DNA from: Parasponia andersonii
Taxonomy: Eukaryota; Streptophyta; Magnoliopsida; Rosales; Cannabaceae
Reading direction: 5' to 3'
Assembly (NCBI GenBank): GCA_002914805.1
Contig: JXTB01000061.1
Span: forward strand, 101,508-165,507
DNA length: 64,000 bases
The translations under genes and the position numbers were made by a program. This document shows positions 1 to 9,399 of this stretch, one piece after another (position 1 is the first letter of the stretch; each line of letters begins with the position of its first letter). The notes under the pieces were generated by a model. It saw nothing but the letters and a program-made list of their open reading frames with translations, made no database searches and was not told the DNA's origin.

Positions 1-1617
1 CTTCACATAATTCGGCGATTGAGTAAGCATCTCCACAAAAGAAATGTTTATATGGAGTTTCTTAAAAATATCTACAAACTTTGAAAATTGTTTATCCATG
101 TTGTGCTTGTAGAACCGTTGAGGAAATGGTAGTAGAGGAATATATGGCTCTGGGTTATCTGGAAGGAGCTTGGACTTGGACTTTTCTAACTCAACAAGAT
201 GTTTCTCGGATAGCTCTTGGGGTTGTATTGGTTGCTTACTTGAGCTCGTTGATAGTAAAAAAGCCAAAGGTGGTGAATCAACTAAAATAGATTGACTTGG
301 TTGCTCTACTTGCTTCCCATTTCTGAGAGTTATTGTATTGTACTACTCCTTAGGGTTCACCTCTGTATTGTTTGGTAGATTACCTTATGGTCGAGAGCTA
401 ACCGCAATGACTAGTTGACCAGTCTGAGCCTCAAGATTCCTTAATGGTGCAGCTTGATTCTGAAGAATAGCGTCATTCTTAGCCATATACTACATAAACA
501 TCTCGTTAAGTGCTGGCTTTTTCTCTTGCTATTATGATGGCTCTTGTTGTGCAAATCCAAGTAGAGGCGTAGGTCATCCAGCTGAATTAGACCCTTGGAT
601 ATTGTTGTTCCAAGAAAAGTTCAGATGATTCTTCCAAATTAGGTTGTAATAATTTGAATGAGGGTCAATCTGTTGGTTGTTTAAATTTCCACATATTACA
701 CAGATTCCATATTGAAAGGACACTAGTTGCTTATATGATGATCACCATAATTTCTGCAAGCTACAGATGGGATATTCATGGCACGAACTCCTAGCAAATC
801 AAACTTCTTAGACAAAGCATTAACTTGAGTAGTCAATGTAAAAATGGCTTCCATCTTATTTATACTTACAGCTCTTCTCGAAATCATTCTCTTTGAAGGC
901 CACTGGTAGTTATTGGCTGTCATCTCATCTAATAAATCATATGCCTCATCTATAGATGTTTCTATCAAAGCACCACCCTTGTAGCATTAACTATTGTTCT
1001 CAAATGTCCTATCAAATCGCTATAAAATGTTTGAACTAATAGCCCTTTCGGGATTCCATGATGCGGGTATTTTCTCAACATATCTTTATACTGCTCCCAA
1101 GCCTTATATAGTGATTCATTGTCAAATTGGACAATAGAATTGATATCATTACGCAACTTGGCTGTCTTTACTGGTGGAAAAAATTTTGCTAGAAATTTCT
1201 TTACCAAATCATCCCATGTAGTAATTGACCTAGTTGGTAAGGAGTTTAACCAGCTCTTAGCATTATCCCTTAGAGAAAAAGGGAAAAATCGCTTGATTGC
1301 ATCATCAAAAACTCTATTGTGCATGAAAGTATCGCAAATTTTCAGAAAATTCACTATGTGCTGGGTCGGATCATCACTAGCAATCCTCCAAACTAGACTG
1401 AGTTCTAGATCATCTGAATAATAGCAAGCTTCAGTTCGAAGTTATTAGCATTAATGGTAGGCATTTGAATGCTTGAACTGAGGCTATCAATCAATGGGAC
1501 AACATAATCACGCAGAAACTTCATCTCGTCCTGGTTGCCCATTAATGCTGGAGGTTTTGTTTGTTGATTTTTTTCTCTTTGAGTATCTCTAAACGTTCTT
1601 TCAATCTCAGGATCCAA
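1..1617 (-). mobile_element. Ty3/gypsy (Athila/Tat-like) gag region, partial
   Basis: Minus-strand reading gives a plant gypsy gag. It starts near 1617 with MDPEIERTFRD. The retrotransposon gag domain lies at about 965-1354, with hallmarks FFPFSLRDNAKSWLNSLP and WDDLVKKFLAKFFP. The distal part at about 1-720 has pieces typical of Athila/Tat gags: a PHSNYYN..W.NH.NFSW stretch, an RNLEAQTGQL stretch and a NPKE..NTITLRNGK stretch. The element continues off the left edge of the window. It is a fossil with several breaks. Family assignment is from motif memory; the clade within Ty3/gypsy is less certain than the superfamily. Confidence 0.85.
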
Positions 1618-1784
1618 CGGAAAAAGCTCCTAACTTCTCGTATATGCTAAAGAGTACCTGAGATTATCAAAGAAAGAAAAAAATAAATATAATAAAATAA
1701 AATAAACATAATAAAATAAAAGTTTGAATTAAATCTTAACTAATTGATATTAGTATTACCAAAAAATTATAGAACAATATCATC

Positions 1785-1797
1785 AGCAACGGCGCCA
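1785..1797 (-). promoter_or_regulatory. Primer binding site of the gypsy element (tRNA-Asp type)
   Basis: The minus strand reads TGGCGCCGTTGCT, complementary to the 3' end of plant tRNA-Asp including CCA. This primer is known for Athila/Tat elements. It lies about 170 bp upstream of the gag start and directly follows the putative LTR end, as expected. Confidence 0.8.
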
Positions 1798-1798
1798 A

Positions 1799-2045
1799 AA
1801 ACTTGTTATAAATTTTGATACGCAAGTGTATGTATCGAATAAGTAATAAAGTGATGAATAAGGATATTGTTCCCACATAGATATTGTTATCAAATCACTA
1901 TATATAGAGATTCCATTGTAATTCTAGAAAATAAATTTAGTTCATAACTGAATTTATAACATAATGAAAAACTAAAAATAAACAAACAAAATTTGAGCTA
2001 AACGGGGAATGATTGAGAATAATAGTAAGTTTTCTATTCTAATTC
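1799..2045 (-). repeat. Partial 5' LTR of the gypsy element
   Basis: The sequence between the primer binding site and the first viral sequence reads on the minus strand as the downstream part of an LTR, ending in ACAAGTTT just before TGGCGCC. It contains GGGAACAATATC, a phrase I associate with Athila-type LTRs. At about 2046 the sequence changes abruptly to florendovirus, so viral DNA appears to have integrated in or next to this LTR. Confidence 0.6.
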
Positions 2046-2329
2046 GGCGACATCTTCACCAAGAAGAAGGGAATGAGAATCCTTCCAAGAGGCCTAGCCT
2101 ATAAGCAGTAATTCTCAGCCTGGGAACCAGTCCCAAATTTCTTCCATATCACCAATGATCCTCTCCTATCCATCAAATAGAGGCTCATAGATAACTCCTG
2201 TGCAGAGTCCCATTCCAAGTTCCTACTGAAATGTGATCATCCTCTATGAAAGAATGAAAGATATTTCATCACACTGCCCTTAAAAAAAAATGAGGATATT
2301 AACCCAACAAAGGCCAGACATCCAAGAAT

Positions 2330-3600
2330 GAATCCAGAGCATCAGCAAATGGCCATACAAGAATGCGAGGAGCTCAGACTCTAAGGACTTATCGAAAATA
2401 CCAGCTCAGCATGGGCATGTCATGCATTCTATGTCAACAAAAGATCAGAGCAGGCAAGAGGAAAACAAAGACTGGTAATTAATTATCAACCTTTAAATCA
2501 TTTTCTAGCTGATGATAAATTCCCTCTTCCAAACAGAAACTCTTTGTTCCCCAGTCTTTCCAGGGCAAAAGTGTTTTCGAAATTTGACCTAAAAGTGGTT
2601 TTTGGCAATTGGGCATCAAACCAAAAGAACGACCCAAAACAGCCTTATCCCAAACCAATACTACCAATGGACGGTTATGCCATTTGGGCTTAAAACTGCT
2701 CCATCATTATTCCAAAAGGCTATGATCACCATTTATGACCCAATCCTAAACCAAGCCCTCATCTACATTGATGACATCCTCCTGTTCTCTCCAGATGAAA
2801 AGGCCCATTATGACCTTTTGGCCCAATTCACAGAGATCACAGAAAAAAATAGAATAATACTCTCAGAAAAGAAGACGGTCATAACACGACCCAACATAGA
2901 ATTCTTAGGCATGAAATTATATGATGGTCAATTCGAAGCCCAACCCCATATAGCCAAAGAACTTCTAAAGTTCCCAGACCATGATCTTACAAAGGTCCAA
3001 ATACAACAGTTCCTTGGCATAGACAACTACTTGAGAGACATTGTGCCTTACATCTCAAAGCTCACCAGCCCTCAGATTGCTATGCTCAAAAAAGGAGCGC
3101 AACAATGGACCCCATAACAGACTGAAGTGATCAAAAGATTGAAGAAAGAAATGCAAACATTACCACCACTCCAGATCTCCTCTAATAGAAAGATATTACT
3201 CCAAACAGAAACAAGTGGCAGACATATGGGTGCAGTCTTATTGGAAGAAGATAAAGAAGGAAAAAGAAAGGTATGTGGATACAAAAGTGGCAGCTTTAAA
3301 GATTCCTAAATCCACTACCACTTCACATTCAAAGAATTGCTAGCTGTAAAGATGGGAATAATGAAGTTCGAGTTTCACTTGATTGGACACCACTTCTTGG
3401 TAGAAACAGATTTCTCGTCTTTCCAAGGAATGATGACCTTTAAGCAGAATAAACCTGTTAACGCCCAACTTCTCTAGCTTGCCACGTGGTTTTCCCAATA
3501 TTCCTTCAAAGGGAAGCATATCAAAGGAAAAATTAATGTCGTTCCAGACTTCCTATCAAGGCCACCTCAAAACAGTATAAAAGGTCCTGCCCAAATCAAT
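2330..3600 (+). pseudogene. Copy A reverse transcriptase and RNase H region
   Basis: The RT palm is recognisable by WTVMPFGLKTAPSLFQKAM and the catalytic box YIDDILLFS (codons for YIDD at 2764-2775), followed by the thumb/connection motif QQFLGI.NYLRD. The RNase H part holds Q.ETSG..MGAVLLEED, KELLAVK and the C-terminal VKHIKGK-like and FLSRPP stretches found in caulimovirid polyproteins. Such a region would have copied the pregenomic RNA into DNA and degraded the RNA strand. It is a fossil with several breaks. Confidence 0.9.
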
Positions 3601-3645
3601 TGTAAAGTCATCAAAGCCATTCCAATTCTACCACAAATATACACA

Positions 3646-4764
3646 ATGACATCCTCCTCTCAGGCATCCCTCATTCCACTATATTTCTCGAAAGATGCCG
3701 AGAAGATTATCAAGAGCAGCCGACATAAAGAAAAGGTCGTTCAGAGAGCACTAGTCCTACAATCTTGGCTTATTCACAATATCGGACCACCGATGGAAAA
3801 AGATTTAGGTATCCATCCCGTTTACCCATTTTCAAAATTACTACCTTTCAAGGATACCTACTTCATGCCTAAACAATTGGTCCATTTCTTCTGGTATCTG
3901 GCAAGTTCTTACATAATTACAATAGAAATCCAAACCAATCAGATAAGGACAACAATCCGTAGCTACCAAGAAAAAGAAGAATTCCATCCCGTCTACCAGG
4001 TCCAAACAGATCTGCTGTGTTGGTTCCATACTCTCCCTAAATGGGACCAGATCCTAACAGATGAATGGAATAAAGTTAAGGGGAAAAGGCCAACCATGCT
4101 AGCAGATGCACCAAAGTTCCCTGGAGACAATTCTATCCGTATCTTCGACTGTTGGACGATACTCTTCTTAAATCTCTCGTATACAAAAGAAGGAAGCACT
4201 ATCGTCTCTTACACCACAAATGCAAAAGTCTATAAATCCAGCGAGCATCAAATGGTCACCATAGGAAACCCTGAGTATCGACAATTTCAGAAGATATTAT
4301 TCCTAAAAAATGAAATAATTCCAGATGAAATATGGCCAAAACCAGAAGATGACGCGCCATGGGAACATTATTCACCAGCCTATACAGCTCAGATGTATAA
4401 GGACATGGAGTTTTTTCTCACCCATAACAATGATGGACCTTGGATACCACCAGAAGAAAATCAATGTACCATAGATTGGACTGATGCTGTCAATTATCAA
4501 GCCTCAGTATTTCAAGATTCCCAAGACCAATATGACCAGTCTCCTCTGTCGATGTCACAGATTAACCATGAACTCACCAGGACCACAATGTGGCAGTGTG
4601 TTCAATCCAAGTGTATCTCCCAAAAAGACCCTTCCAGTTTATCCCTTGAAGATGAGATGATATTGAACCATATGAACCCTCGACCACAACCATATGATTC
4701 ATCAGATAGTGACAAAGATATCATGAACTCTAGTCCCAGTCATAAGCCCACTTTCGGATGGTAG
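3646..4764 (+). CDS. Florendovirus second ORF (unknown function), copy A, looks whole
   Basis: A 372-codon open frame starts MTSSSQASLIPLYFSKDAEK and ends just before the intergenic repeats. Homologous frames sit at the same place in copy B (from 11311) and copy C (ending at 15021), always directly after RNase H. That position identifies it as the florendovirus ORF2 product, a family whose function is unknown as far as I know. I see no catalytic motif, signal peptide or zinc knuckle. The N-terminal half is hydrophobic and aromatic (HFFWYLASSYIITIEIQ). The C-terminal 100 residues are acidic and Asp/Ser/Gln-rich (SSDSDKDIMNSS). The start ATG is at a position conserved in all three copies. Host expression is not shown. 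Confidence 0.8.
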   Translation: MTSSSQASLIPLYFSKDAEKIIKSSRHKEKVVQRALVLQSWLIHNIGPPMEKDLGIHPVYPFSKLLPFKDTYFMPKQLVHFFWYLASSYIITIEIQTNQIRTTIRSYQEKEEFHPVYQVQTDLLCWFHTLPKWDQILTDEWNKVKGKRPTMLADAPKFPGDNSIRIFDCWTILFLNLSYTKEGSTIVSYTTNAKVYKSSEHQMVTIGNPEYRQFQKILFLKNEIIPDEIWPKPEDDAPWEHYSPAYTAQMYKDMEFFLTHNNDGPWIPPEENQCTIDWTDAVNYQASVFQDSQDQYDQSPLSMSQINHELTRTTMWQCVQSKCISQKDPSSLSLEDEMILNHMNPRPQPYDSSDSDKDIMNSSPSHKPTFGW

Positions 4765-4785
4765 CTTATTTCAAGTCTTGTCTCT

Positions 4786-4974
4786 AGCTTTTGTAAAAGG
4801 AGATTCCTTCTCCTTAGTCAATACTTGTCTTTAGCTTTTGTAAAAAGAGATTCGTTCCCCTTCGTCAGTACTTTTCTTTAGCTTTTGTAAAAGGAGATTC
4901 CTTCTCCTTAGTCAGTACTTGTTTTTAGCTTTTGTAAAAGGAGATTCCTTTTCCTTTAGTCAGGATTTGCCTTT
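4786..4974 (+). repeat. 47-bp tandem repeats upstream of viral TATA, 4 units (copy A)
   Basis: Each unit begins AGCTTTTGTAAAAGGAGATT and ends TCAGTACTTGTCTTT. Unit starts fall at 4786, 4833, 4880 and 4927. A GGAGATTCCTTCTCC core is nearly palindromic. The position between the ORF2 stop and the TATA box suggests an enhancer array; this is inference. Confidence 0.9.
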
Positions 4975-5348
4975 ATTCTTGAGTTTCCTTCTCCGAGAAG
5001 GGGCCCTGGTATTGTATAAATACCCCTTCTTCCCTCAGAAGAAGGGGGGAAGAAAAAAGGAAATAATAAAGATCTTTGTAGTTTCAGAAAATATGCCTAG
5101 TCTCTAAACTCCTCTCTGAGATTTCTTGTTAGTTAGTAGAGAAATTACCTAACCAAAGAAAATGTTCCTAAGGCTCACCAAATGCTAGTATTCATTTGTG
5201 ATCGCTCAAGTAGTATATGTTAAGCTCTGAAAAAGCCATATGTCTCGCCAAAGCCACGGTGTGCTATCAGCGAAACATTGGCTAGTAGAAAGAGCTTATA
5301 ATATCCTACCTAGGCTGACTATTACCAGGTGAATACTAGGACTATCCA

Positions 5349-5361
5349 TGGTATCAGAGCC
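5349..5361 (+). promoter_or_regulatory. Initiator tRNA-Met primer binding site of the virus (copy A)
   Basis: TGGTATCAGAGCC is complementary to the 3' end of plant initiator tRNA-Met, the primer used by caulimovirids. It lies about 330 bp downstream of the TATA box and 59 bp before the movement protein start. Confidence 0.9.
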
Positions 5362-5419
5362 ACCCACAGGTCCCAGGGTAATTATCTACTACTAATAGGA
5401 GTCTCGGACCGTTGTCAAC

Positions 5420-6400
5420 ATGAGCAACCCTCAAGCCCCTCCAAAAACCGCCTCATCCAACCACCTTATTTCTCAGCTTAGCCTATCTCCTTTTCCTTCA
5501 CTTCGAAAGTCTTCTGCTTCTAAGTTAGAGTATCTATATGAATTTAACTATTTTTTAGAAGAAACTAAGATCACCTCAGAAAACCTTCCTCTTATTAATC
5601 CGTACCATGCTTTCACTAAACCATCATCCTCCATCACCCAATCCATAAAATCTTTAATCAAACCTACCCCTCGTTCCACCAAAGAATATATCCAGTCCAC
5701 TAAGTTTGACCAATGTGAGCTTCCTGCTACCAACAAAGAACTCTATGTCACCTTTCAAATCCCACCAGAATTCCCACCCCAGTGGATGGAACAAGGTTTT
5801 AGTCATATCCATTTTGGAGCTATTCGTCTTGTGCTAACCTACCATGGCCGAAAAGGTCTTCCTGTCTATGCAAAAATTTCCATTCTCGATACCAAAATGT
5901 TGAAATACCAACATGCTTATATAGGTATCATTCAAACAACCCTCAATGCAGGAACATACATTGTCACTTTCTACCCAAACTTTTGCATGTCGTTAGAAGA
6001 CAAAAGATTGTCTGATGCCCTTAAAGTCTAGCTACAAATTATAGGCGTAGAACAAGATCCACAAGCCATGGGTGCCACCCTTTATTACCAGATGGTATAC
6101 CGAGTCCAAAACTATGCCTTAGATCTGGCTCTTCCAACAACTTCGGATGCCTTACTCGTCTCAGTCAACTCTCATCACGTACCAAGTTGTACTCATATCC
6201 CAAGGCAGATTTCAACTGAAGAAATCAAGAAGATAATTCCTGACTATTGGATAATAGGTTATGAACAACTATACCAGCCTCAGGTACAAATCCAGCCCTC
6301 GGATCCCTCTTTCAAAACACTGAAAGATGGGAAAATAGAAATTACCTTCATCAAAAAGAAGAGGTGTCGGACTACTTCACCACACAATATATGATGTCTA
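5420..6400 (+). pseudogene. Caulimovirid movement protein region, copy A
   Basis: The frame opens with MSNPQAPPKTASSNHL and carries the 30K-superfamily core: IHFGAIRLVLTYHGRKGLPV, then KISILDTKMLKYQHAYIG, then TLNAGTYIVTFYPNFCMSL. The Asp of ILDTK corresponds to the conserved 30K motif. Such proteins tubulate or gate plasmodesmata for cell-to-cell spread. The N-terminal 100 residues are Ser/Pro-rich and poorly conserved. It is a fossil with a few breaks. Confidence 0.88.
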
Positions 6401-7740
6401 CAGTTATCCCTGCCGCAGCAGATATCGAATCATTCGATATAGATGGAAACCCTTGTTATGCTTTCAACTCAAGAACAAGACACTGTTGCTGGGACATATG
6501 CAATTGCCAGATGTGCTAGCTGATAACCTACTAGAAGTCAAGCCCCAGACAAAGAAGGCAGGTCATGCACTAAAAGAACAAATTGAGGCAGGATCAAAGA
6601 AAGTAGGTATTCTTGGGTAACCATTAGGAAAATTTGACTATATTGTCAGATATTCCTACGCTCAAAATACTCAGCATGAATCTCCTTTACCGCTAAGTGG
6701 ATGGATGATGACAACCATAACCAGATAAACCAAAGTCCTCAACACATCCTACCCTGCTACAAGAAAGCGACAAAGTGGATAAGAAAAGTGAAGAAGTGCG
6801 AATAGCCAAGCTCCTCGGCCCAAATCATGATGATGTCCTCCTATGATAAAGATTTTTCACCCCTTGGAAGCTTTAATGACCAAACAGGAACGACAACGCA
6901 TCAATCAAAAGTTCTCAATCTCAGCATTAGGCAGCCAGATGGGACTACAAAGAAAATCTCACCTGCAGAAACGGTGTTGAATTGGCAAACTGAAAATATG
7001 ATTGCCCAAAATTCCGCCCTACAAAAGCTGGATCAAAAGGTCATTCTGGTAGAAAGCAAAGTTACACAACTCGATCAAAGATGCTTGAACTTGCAGGACT
7101 TACTGCTCAGACTACAGTCTAGAATCCAAAACACCCATGAAGAGCTCATAAAGCTTATACGACAAGGGGCGGTCCCAAAACAGGTCTTTTAGTAAAAGAG
7201 GCAGAAATGAAGAGTCTTAAAAACTAATATGCTGCCTTACAAGAACAATTGAAGCAGCTCCAACGAAACACCGGCCAACATCAGAATGTTGGATGCTACA
7301 CCATGGATATTTTCTACATTACCAAAAGCCTCCTAACCTTTATCTTTAACAGTGCCCTCTAGAGAAGACCAGATTCTACGCCTACAAAGAATCCTTCACC
7401 AAGAAGAAGAGGCCAAAGAAAAGGGCAAAAGGAAGCGAAAAGAAGCAGAGTCCTCAGTTAATCAACTAGATAACTATTTACCAAAACAACTGATGTACAA
7501 AGGGGCACTTCAAAGCCAAACTCATTAACAAAATCCATCCAACAACACTGTTTCCAGAATTTGTCCCAAATCAATCTCCAAGGAGAATTTTCTGAAGAAG
7601 ATTCATCAGAAGAAGAATGGTCCACAACTACAAAAACATCTTATGACAATGATGAACTTCTGCAACAATTTATGACTCAAGGGATGGGAACCTCAGGCAA
7701 ATATAAAATATTTCAAAGATTAAGATACAGCAAGGGAATG
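6401..7740 (+). pseudogene. Region after the movement protein: coiled coil then acidic tract, copy A
   Basis: An open stretch at 6827-7192 encodes MMMSSYDKDFSPLGSF followed by a heptad-rich segment (ALQKLDQKVILVESKVTQLD, then LQDLLLRLQSRIQNTHEELI), a likely coiled coil. Caulimoviruses encode a coiled-coil virion-associated protein; equivalence is only a guess. Farther on (7561-7700) is an acidic patch (GEFSEEDSSEEEW), like the acidic arm before caulimovirid coat proteins. It is a fossil with several breaks. Confidence 0.6.
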
Positions 7741-7840
7741 GAGGGGCAAAAGAGTATGGAGGACAGGACAGGATTGAGAGCACAAGTAGGCAGACAAGTG
7801 CCAAGAACAATTAGCTGTATGGCACGTATTCCCATGGAGT

Positions 7841-8310
7841 TTTTTTTTTGGGGGTCGTCCAATCAACGATGCTCTTTACTTATATATCTCTTTAAAAAAA
7901 AAAAAAGAAATGTTGTTATATCTTCATTACATTTAAAGCTCGTGACCATATATCGCATAAGATACAAATCAATCATATATAGAAATGTCCGCGAGTTCGG
8001 ATTAGGAATTAGTATGTACGTGATATTTTTTTAAAATTTGCAATGAATAGTATTTATTAATTAAATCTTATTTTTTGCAAAAATATATATATAAATCATA
8101 TCTATACACATAATTTGGTTTGGGGCTAGAATTATCAGTCACAAGAGTACACACCATTTACAGCTAGAGTGACATTCTATTTGGCTAAAATTATTAGTCA
8201 TAAGAGTTAAAGAACATCATTAACAGCTAGAGTGACATTTTATTTTGTCATAATCCTTGAATCAAACATATGTAGCAAAACTTATATCATGTGTGGTCAT
8301 GAAATATTTT
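7841..8310. other. AT-rich spacer between viral copies A and B, with a 60-bp direct repeat
   Basis: No gene is visible. It contains an imperfect direct repeat of about 60 bp: 8124-8182 and 8183-8244, each beginning GGCTA(G/A)AATTAT and containing CAGCTAGAGTGACATT. Its origin is not recognised; it may be host filler DNA between viral copies or a fragment of another repeat. Confidence 0.6.
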
Positions 8311-9345
8311 ATGACAGAGCCTATTATTAAGGAGCAAAAAGAAGAGACAGACTCAAACCAGACAGCAACGAATGAGCCAGCACCAAAGACATCTAAAGGA
8401 AAATTCCAGTCATTCACCCTCAACGATCTACCACCAAACAAATGAAGAGGACGCTTTCAAGAATTCAAGGCATGGCTTCTTTTAGAAGCCCAAAAACTTG
8501 GAAGCCATAGAGGAGATATCCTTCTTAATTTTGCTTCTGGTTTTACAGGAATCTTACATGAATGGTGGTAAAGTCTTGGAGAATACAGACAACTACAATT
8601 TATACAAGACACGTCGATTGAAGGAGCCTTGAATCTCCTCTATGTAGAGTTCTGTGGGCAAGAGGCCCAGATAACAGAATGACTGAGAGCAGAATTCTTC
8701 AAGATTAAATATTGCTCTATGCAGAGAAAAGATCTAGAAAAGCACTTCCAACAGTGACCAAACGGTTCTACCTTATTAGTGGAGTTGATGATTCAAATCT
8801 TAAACAAGCCTTCCTATCATCCATCCCAGATCCTCTGGGAGAAGAAACCTTCAGGCTTTTATCTTCTAGTGGAAAAACTCTGCAAAACACAACACTAGGG
8901 GAACTATACCAACTTGCGCTTAGAGCGCTTGATAAAATGTACTCTCAAAACAAGTTCCTCTAAGAATACATGAAGTAAACCAAACAATTGGATAAAGCTT
9001 GCAGCCAAAAGGATCTCCTGACATGTTCATGTTCATGCGGCCAAAATCGGTTCAAAAAACAAAAGTGCTCTAAAGAATCCTCCAGGCCTTCCCACAGCAA
9101 AAAGAAGAAGTCCCAAATGCCTTGGAGATTCCTCAGAAAGAAAAGACGATTTGGAAAAACCTCAGATCTTTGCCATATCTATGGACAAAAAGGTCATTTT
9201 GCGAAAAAATGTCCGAAGGGAAAAAAGGCCAAGATGATTTCTCATATCGAAAATGCAACAGGAATTTCTCTATCAGACAATGATGTAGAATCAATCTTTT
9301 CGTTAGATGAAGAAATCAATCCAGATACAGTTTGTGCACTCTAAC
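8311..9345 (+). pseudogene. Florendovirus coat protein with zinc knuckle, copy B
   Basis: The frame starts MTEPIIKEQKEETDSNQ and matches copy C from its first codon. A Retrotrans_gag-like core (FQEFKAWLLLEAQKLGSHRG) is followed by FLSSIPDPLGEETFRLLSS, a Lys/Arg-rich tract, and a zinc-knuckle region (GQKGHFAKKCPKGKKAKM). Caulimovirid coat proteins use the basic tract and knuckle to bind RNA during encapsidation. The tail is acidic (LSDNDVESIFSLDEEI). It is a fossil with several breaks. Confidence 0.85.
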
Positions 9346-9399
9346 TCCCCTCAGATTCCTCTGAATGGTCAGATCAAGAAGAAGCTGAGCAATACTAGA

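Larger units (their letters stand above)
4765..5419 (+). promoter_or_regulatory. Florendovirus intergenic promoter/leader region, copy A
   Basis: Between the second ORF and the movement protein lie, in order, four 47-bp tandem repeats (4786-4974), a TATA box (TATAAATA, 5015-5022), a perfect 10-bp stem with 5-nt loop (5023-5047), an AATAAA signal (5065-5070), and an initiator-tRNA-Met primer site (5349-5361). This is the standard caulimovirid arrangement of pregenomic RNA promoter, polyadenylation signal and minus-strand primer site. Confidence 0.85.
2046..7840 (+). mobile_element. Endogenous florendovirus (Caulimoviridae), copy A
   Basis: Viral parts in order: end of the protease/linker (about 2046-2330), reverse transcriptase (about 2330-3120), RNase H (about 3120-3600), second ORF (3646-4764), intergenic promoter region (4765-5419), movement protein (about 5420-6400), then a coiled-coil and acidic region (about 6400-7740). 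The right limit is uncertain, because viral similarity fades between about 7740 and 7840. It is a broken fossil with about a dozen breaks, although the second ORF still looks whole. It matches copies B and C closely by eye, differing by only a few percent in shared parts, so the copies come from one virus lineage. The genus call rests on the two-ORF plan with an unknown second ORF after RNase H. Confidence 0.85.

Noticed and set aside
1119-1421. 100-codon plus-strand ORF
   Set aside because: It is antisense to the gypsy gag domain, which is clear on the minus strand.
3646-4764. The idea that the 372-codon frame is a host gene
   Set aside because: Three copies at the same relative place after a caulimovirid RNase H show it is the virus ORF2.
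4786-4974. Regular 47-bp repeats that might suggest a CRISPR-like array
   Set aside because: Units are directly adjacent with no unique spacers, lie next to a viral TATA box, and the DNA is plant nuclear.
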